From Prostheceraeus crozeri (lineage: Eukaryota; Platyhelminthes; Polycladida; Euryleptidae), in contig CAJQUW010005303.1 in assembly GCA_907163375.1 (NCBI GenBank), positions 248,001-312,000 on the forward strand: a stretch of 64,000 nt of DNA. The letters run 5' to 3'. Shown here piece by piece: positions 59,287-64,000 of the stretch (its first letter is position 1; each line of letters starts with the position of its first letter). The notes below the pieces were generated by a model. That model had not been told where the DNA came from. It searched no databases and worked only from the letters and a program-made list of their open reading frames with translations. The position numbers and the translations under genes are program-made.

Positions 59287-61372
59287 CTGAGTCGGATCGC
59301 ATTCGTTCAGATTAGCATTTTTGTGAAAATCCGAATCAATCCGACATTGTGGTATTCACAGCCAAGCATCGGAGGCAAAAGCTTGGTATGGATATTTTTT
59401 TCAAATCCCAGCCACACGTATTCTGTAAAAATTGGCTACTTCATGTACCAGATTATGCACGATTGGCACGCTCACGACTTATTAATTACCTAATACCTAT
59501 TGGTTGCACACTCTAATTAAAGCAACAATTGGCCAAATGTCAGCAGCAAATAGGATAAGTGATGGATTGTGGCGCAGTATGTTGCGTAGTGCAAGAGCAG
59601 TCGACAAGGCTCTAGCATGCAGGTGTCGTGTCATTATGGAGATACAGACTGTATTCTGGTAATGCGTGTATTTTAAATTTTGATTGTGGACCCTACATTC
59701 TTTATGTAGCATCTAATGCTGAATCTAATATTTCTATGTGTGCACATTTTATTTCTTTCTTGAAAAGCATGCCCTAGCAGGAGAAAACACTCGCTCACTG
59801 TCCATGACCTCTTATTAACGATTGCTGACAATACAGCAGGCTTGGTCAACGAGTCGTAGGGTCGTAGGGAAGGCTACTGTTCATTCATTCTCATTGGAAA
59901 GATAACCAATGACGCCAAAACCTTTGGCATTGTTTTTACGTTTTGACGATGAGGTTCGGACGATTTTGAGTGGACTGTTTCAAGCAGTAAGAGTCAGACC
60001 TTTGATTGTATACGACTGAATGGAAACCGACACCTTATTAATTCGAGTGACCTGCACATTGCATTTCTTCGATTTCTGATGTTGCGTTGTCAAACACGGT
60101 CTTCATTAGGTATATTGATGCAATGTGCCCGCTAGAGATTCTACCTCTTGCTATCACTAACAAGTCTAAATAACAGTACGAAATCATATCAAAATTTCTC
60201 GTAAAAGAGTATTAACATGTAGTTCAGTTGGTGAGACGAAGTCTGCTGAAGAAATATGAATAGTGAATCAGGTGTCACCATCGCTTCAGAATAAGGAAGG
60301 TGCATTTAGGTAATAAACGATGAACTGGCAGTGCTGGTACTTTACTGATGGACACTTAAGTTAAGGAATTCTCAAGGCCGTTCGAGAAGTACATGAAGTG
60401 CTTATCGGGGCATCCATTGCATCACGTCACTAAGTAATGCGGCACACAGACCAACCCATTAGGCTTTAAAAAGACAATTTTCTTTCTATTCCTTGGTCAA
60501 ATAATGGTTCATCAGACTCTATCAAGTGAATTGTGACACTTCAACATTCTACAATTGCACCGTGACAATTGAAAGACAACTGATGTGGATTGCACTGCAG
60601 TATTACAACGACCTAACTACCACATTTCATCTGGAATAGTAAAGGTCTTCAAAAAGCAACTGCAGAAAGAACAATCTTAGAAGGTTGAGTTCAATGCGTT
60701 CCCTCATATCTGCGAAGAACGAAATCACATTCGCAAATGTCAAACAGACAAGATGAAATCTGTCTTATCTAGAAGGAACATCGTCAAGTCATTATAATGA
60801 TGCCACAGGAGAGATTAAAGGGAGTTCGAATTCATCGTCGATCAAGAAAAGAAATCAATGTAGGCACTCCCTTTAATTACGGCTGTTTCAAAGTAAAATA
60901 AAAGAAATTAAAATAGTTTACAAAACAGCAAACGTTTCGTGACCCAGTCACAGCGTCAGTGCTAGAAGAAGACCAGCAGTGCAGTGTGATTTCCTTAAAT
61001 AGCAGCCTTTGACAAATCCCGACACCGCATAGCGGAGTATCGCTCAGGGAGTTTGAATTTACTATTCGCTTAAATTATTTCTTAAATTATTTTTTAGGGA
61101 CTATAAGTATCAGAAGTCCAAGCACTCAACCACTGTACTACACAGACTCTAATGGCAACGATTAAACATTTCTTGTGACTTTCACTAATTAAACAAAACA
61201 ATTCTTGTTGTTTTCGACAGGTAAAAGAAAGGAATTAGATGAATTATTGTTGGGCAAGACACCTACTAGGTGTGTTTGATATGGTCAGCCTTCCACTATT
61301 AGCGACATCGTTATGCTTCTTACACAGATGATTATCTTAAGAGAGTCCGAAACTCAATAATAAACGACTTAC
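59287..61372. other. No gene recognised; expected TUBGCP2 last exon not found
   Basis: About 2.1 kb. The next TUBGCP2 exon (LDFN.F motif) should lie on the minus strand in or beyond this stretch, but I could not see it. Confidence 0.4.
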
Positions 61373-61876
61373 CTCGATACCATGTTCATTATCTTCAGTT
61401 TATGATTGGAACTGTGTTCCTTTCGTATCTTCTCCAAAAGCTCCACAGAGAGAGAATTGAAGTTATCATTGAACTTCTCAATTGTCAATTCGAAGGAGTC
61501 ACTGTTCACCATGAGATCGACATCTTCGGATATAGCCTATAAAACATCATGTTTGAGCATACTAAAGTATTATCATAAACAGAAATTTCATGTTTTTCAC
61601 CTTATGATGAGCGCGTCGGCCTTTCATATCTCCACTACTTGAAGGATCAACTTTGTCCCTGGCAGACATTGTACTTCCAGCAATTGGCTGTAACTTATCT
61701 TGCCCTGTAACATCTGAGCTTTTGCTCAATCGCTGAATGTAATTGGAGAATGTTACGCACACCATCATCAGCTTGTGCACGATGCGCAACAGGTCGGGAT
61801 TGGTAAGCATGCAATCCTCAAGGCAATTACAGAGCCATTCCATATGATAGTCAAGAACTTCGTCGAGTGTTGAAGC
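61373..61876 (-). CDS. TUBGCP2: Gamma-tubulin complex component 2, two C-terminal exons
   Basis: Minus-strand exons 61876-61601 (92 codons) and 61536-61373 (54 codons plus 2 bases), with acceptors GGGTTTCAG and TTTTATAG, donors GTGAAA and GTAAGT, and a 64-bp intron. Exon 1: STLDEVLDYHMEWLCNCLED CMLTNPDLLRIVHKLMMVCV, the C-terminal gamma-tubulin-binding GRIP2 region. Exon 2: FELTIEKFNDNFNSLSVELL and MNMVSR, aligning with the end of the human protein just before RLDFNGF. The product is a core subunit of the gamma-tubulin small complex that nucleates microtubules at centrosomes. The region between CVTFSNYIQ and the exon end is Ser/Asp-rich and poorly conserved, as in other animals. Upstream exons (right of 61876) and the last exon were not identified in the window. 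Confidence 0.92.
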
Positions 61877-64000
61877 CTGAAACCCAATAAGCATAATACT
61901 ATGATGATAACATGCAACACACTGTGTATGAGGTGATATCGGCATTCTGGACAAGGACGGCATTGAGGAGATTCGGACAATTGGGATCAAATGAATAAAA
62001 CATGACAAGTGACAGCCTATCTGAATGAATTCAAGAAATTGAACATGTTAGCGTCATCGATTAAAAAGAAAGCATCGATAACGATAGTGATCAGAGTTGT
62101 AGAAGTGACCACCTCTACATTTCATTCGATATCAGGAATTAATAGCAGGTCTAGCACATATCTCTAACATCGACATAATCCGCAATTTAAACTTGCAGCT
62201 ATGCCCATCATCATAGAAGGGGCATCGACTAACACAGGATGTCGACAGGTTTATCGATTTCCATCGTTCTGGGGTATCATGCTGTCGAAAATCCTATCAT
62301 GAAACATATCGCCAATTCTTTGGGCCCATGAATTACAACTATTACTTCAAAATCGATAGAGTTTTCTATCTGTAAGATATGTTAGTATGTCATTATGCTC
62401 ATGTCAAATTACTGTCACAAAATGCCACCTCTACGTGCATGCTACTTCAAATAAACCATCTCAATTCATAGTCACATGATTGGTAGAAAGAAAATGATTG
62501 TGACACGGAACTAAGAGGCCTATCCAGACAGAAAATTCCCTGTCTGATGATCTAAGTTATGAAAGCAATGCAACGGGACATTCCATAAATTAAGTTCTAT
62601 CATCCACTAATTCAGCATACGAACCAACGACGCACGAATCTTTCAAAAGCAACTCGCATCCATATCTGGACAATGAGGTCCTAGTTAGGCGATCCACTTG
62701 TTGACTCACACTTGGTGCCAAGAAGTGACTCTTCCAATTTCGGGAATATCGACAGTAAGATGTTTTTCGGGCTCTCATGGCTGTATTTCTTAGTTTTGAT
62801 ATGAACTATGATATCCAAATAATCTCTTCTTGATAGAATTTATTAGTTCATCGATTTATTTAATGATTCTAGGTGAAAAGAAAGGTGTGTGAACTGCAAC
62901 GAAAAGAATCGTCAAAATGTATCAGGTATAGTAAACTAATGATGTCATATATTGTATGAAGCCTAAGCTTCCATATCTGTTGCCGATTTGGTTGTCTGAT
63001 AAGGCGAAATTTCACAGCTGAAAACAGTCTAGACAGACGAATCCATCATCGTCAAAGACTAAGAAGAATTCTACACATTTTTCATGCATGTAGCGCAACG
63101 GAAAGCGATGAAATTTCACCTTTTCAGACTATGAAAGAGACTATAGATGTTCAGAGTTTCATTTCATGCAACATGCAACGTTTCTATTTTGCTATATTTG
63201 GATTTTTTTGACAATTCTTTAGGGGACTTTCGATGTCGCCCGATACTATACGAATATTATTATAGGGCACACATCTTACTTTTGCCACGAATAATATGTT
63301 AAACCGATGAGTTAATAAATTCGAGCAAGAATGGTTTATTTATGTCATAATTCATCTAAATACTGAGAGAAACAGCCGTCAGAACCCTAAGACTGCTTTT
63401 TACTGTCCATATTACCCGACATCTTCCACGCATGGTCTAAATAGACCTAATAATTCAAAACTCAAATCTTGTGAAGGCAGCATTCTAATAGACAGTGGAC
63501 AATAATGATAAGATAATGTTTATTTAGTCAGTATCTTGCTGAAAAAAAAGCTATTTGATAATATTCGACAGTAGTGTCGATATTACCCGACATTTCTGCA
63601 TCGACGCCATGTGACAATATAACTTAAAACAACTTCAGAATTTGACGAAGTCACGTAGCCAATCACGTAGCTGTCAGATGGCACGTAAAGAAGCTGACTA
63701 AGTTGCATTGATTGGGGCAATATATTGCAGAATTCGGCGACTCACTTCACGCTTCGCTATCTGTCAGTACGAGGCAATCAGAAGCGTCCCACCAATCTTT
63801 TGTTGTACCTTTGAGAGTTAACTACTTATTGGTGCAATTTACTGTACGCATGGATGAGTTTCTGAACTTCTAAAACATCATTTTGGAAAAGTGGTTTAAC
63901 TGTCGATATTGCGCGACTTCACCCAAGCGCAAATCTTGAAAATGGGATGAAGGAGTACTTCACAATCTCTTCAGTGCCGAAGTACGAGAACTTCACGCTT
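61877..64000. other. No further exon recognised
   Basis: Should be TUBGCP2 intron on the minus strand. The preceding conserved exon (YYMMFEV.EP motif) was looked for and not seen. AT-rich, chance frames only. Confidence 0.4.

Noticed and set aside
61562-62008. 148-residue minus-strand frame as a single exon
   Set aside because: It extends past the splice sites of the real TUBGCP2 exon (61601-61876) into intron at both ends.

Overview
The window reads as AT-rich nuclear DNA of an invertebrate animal, probably a protostome. The evidence is spliced metazoan genes with GT-AG introns, two large Toll-type receptors with the multi-cysteine-cluster layout usual in protostomes, and a dense, varied transposon load (hAT, mariner/Tc1, PIF-Harbinger and CACTA-type elements, LINEs, tRNA-derived SINEs, a Penelope-like element). 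The species cannot be named from the sequence. Where introns can be measured inside recognised genes, two are very short (62 and 64 bp) and others run to kilobases.

Layout. 1-5 kb: on the minus strand, an open zinc-finger/coiled-coil frame runs off the left edge. Behind it lie a ~1.7 kb array of ~300-bp repeats marked by G7-G10 runs and the decayed 3' end of a restriction-endonuclease-type (R2-like) LINE. 6-13 kb: transposon-rich, with a 1.76-kb hAT element that has a perfect 8-bp target duplication, a LINE tail, a histone H3 pseudogene, SINEs and a dead mariner. 13.1-26.9 kb: a direct tandem duplication (unit about 7.35 kb, copies about 99.5% identical), each copy carrying an intronless Toll-like receptor of 1216 or 1212 residues whose cytoplasmic tail looks like two successive divergent TIR domains. 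27.5-28.7 kb: a 31-bp minisatellite abuts an inverted fragment of a third, diverged copy of the same receptor gene. 30-35 kb: two CR1/L2/Jockey-type LINE copies in the same orientation.

36.5-46.6 kb: a ZCCHC24-like zinc-finger gene on the plus strand. Three exons are certain and one first exon is a candidate. Its introns hold a PIF-Harbinger element, a CACTA-type MITE, a Penelope-like remnant and an hAT-like element. 46.6-64 kb: mostly AT-rich intergenic DNA with repeats, plus the last exon of threonyl-tRNA synthetase (plus strand, ~54.6 kb) and two exons of gamma-tubulin complex component 2 (minus strand, ~61.4-61.9 kb), which point toward each other.

The housekeeping genes are not functionally linked to the receptors. 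The region of most interest is the receptor cluster: two nearly identical twin-TIR receptors, a third broken relative next to them, and transposon-derived DNA supplying their upstream regions.
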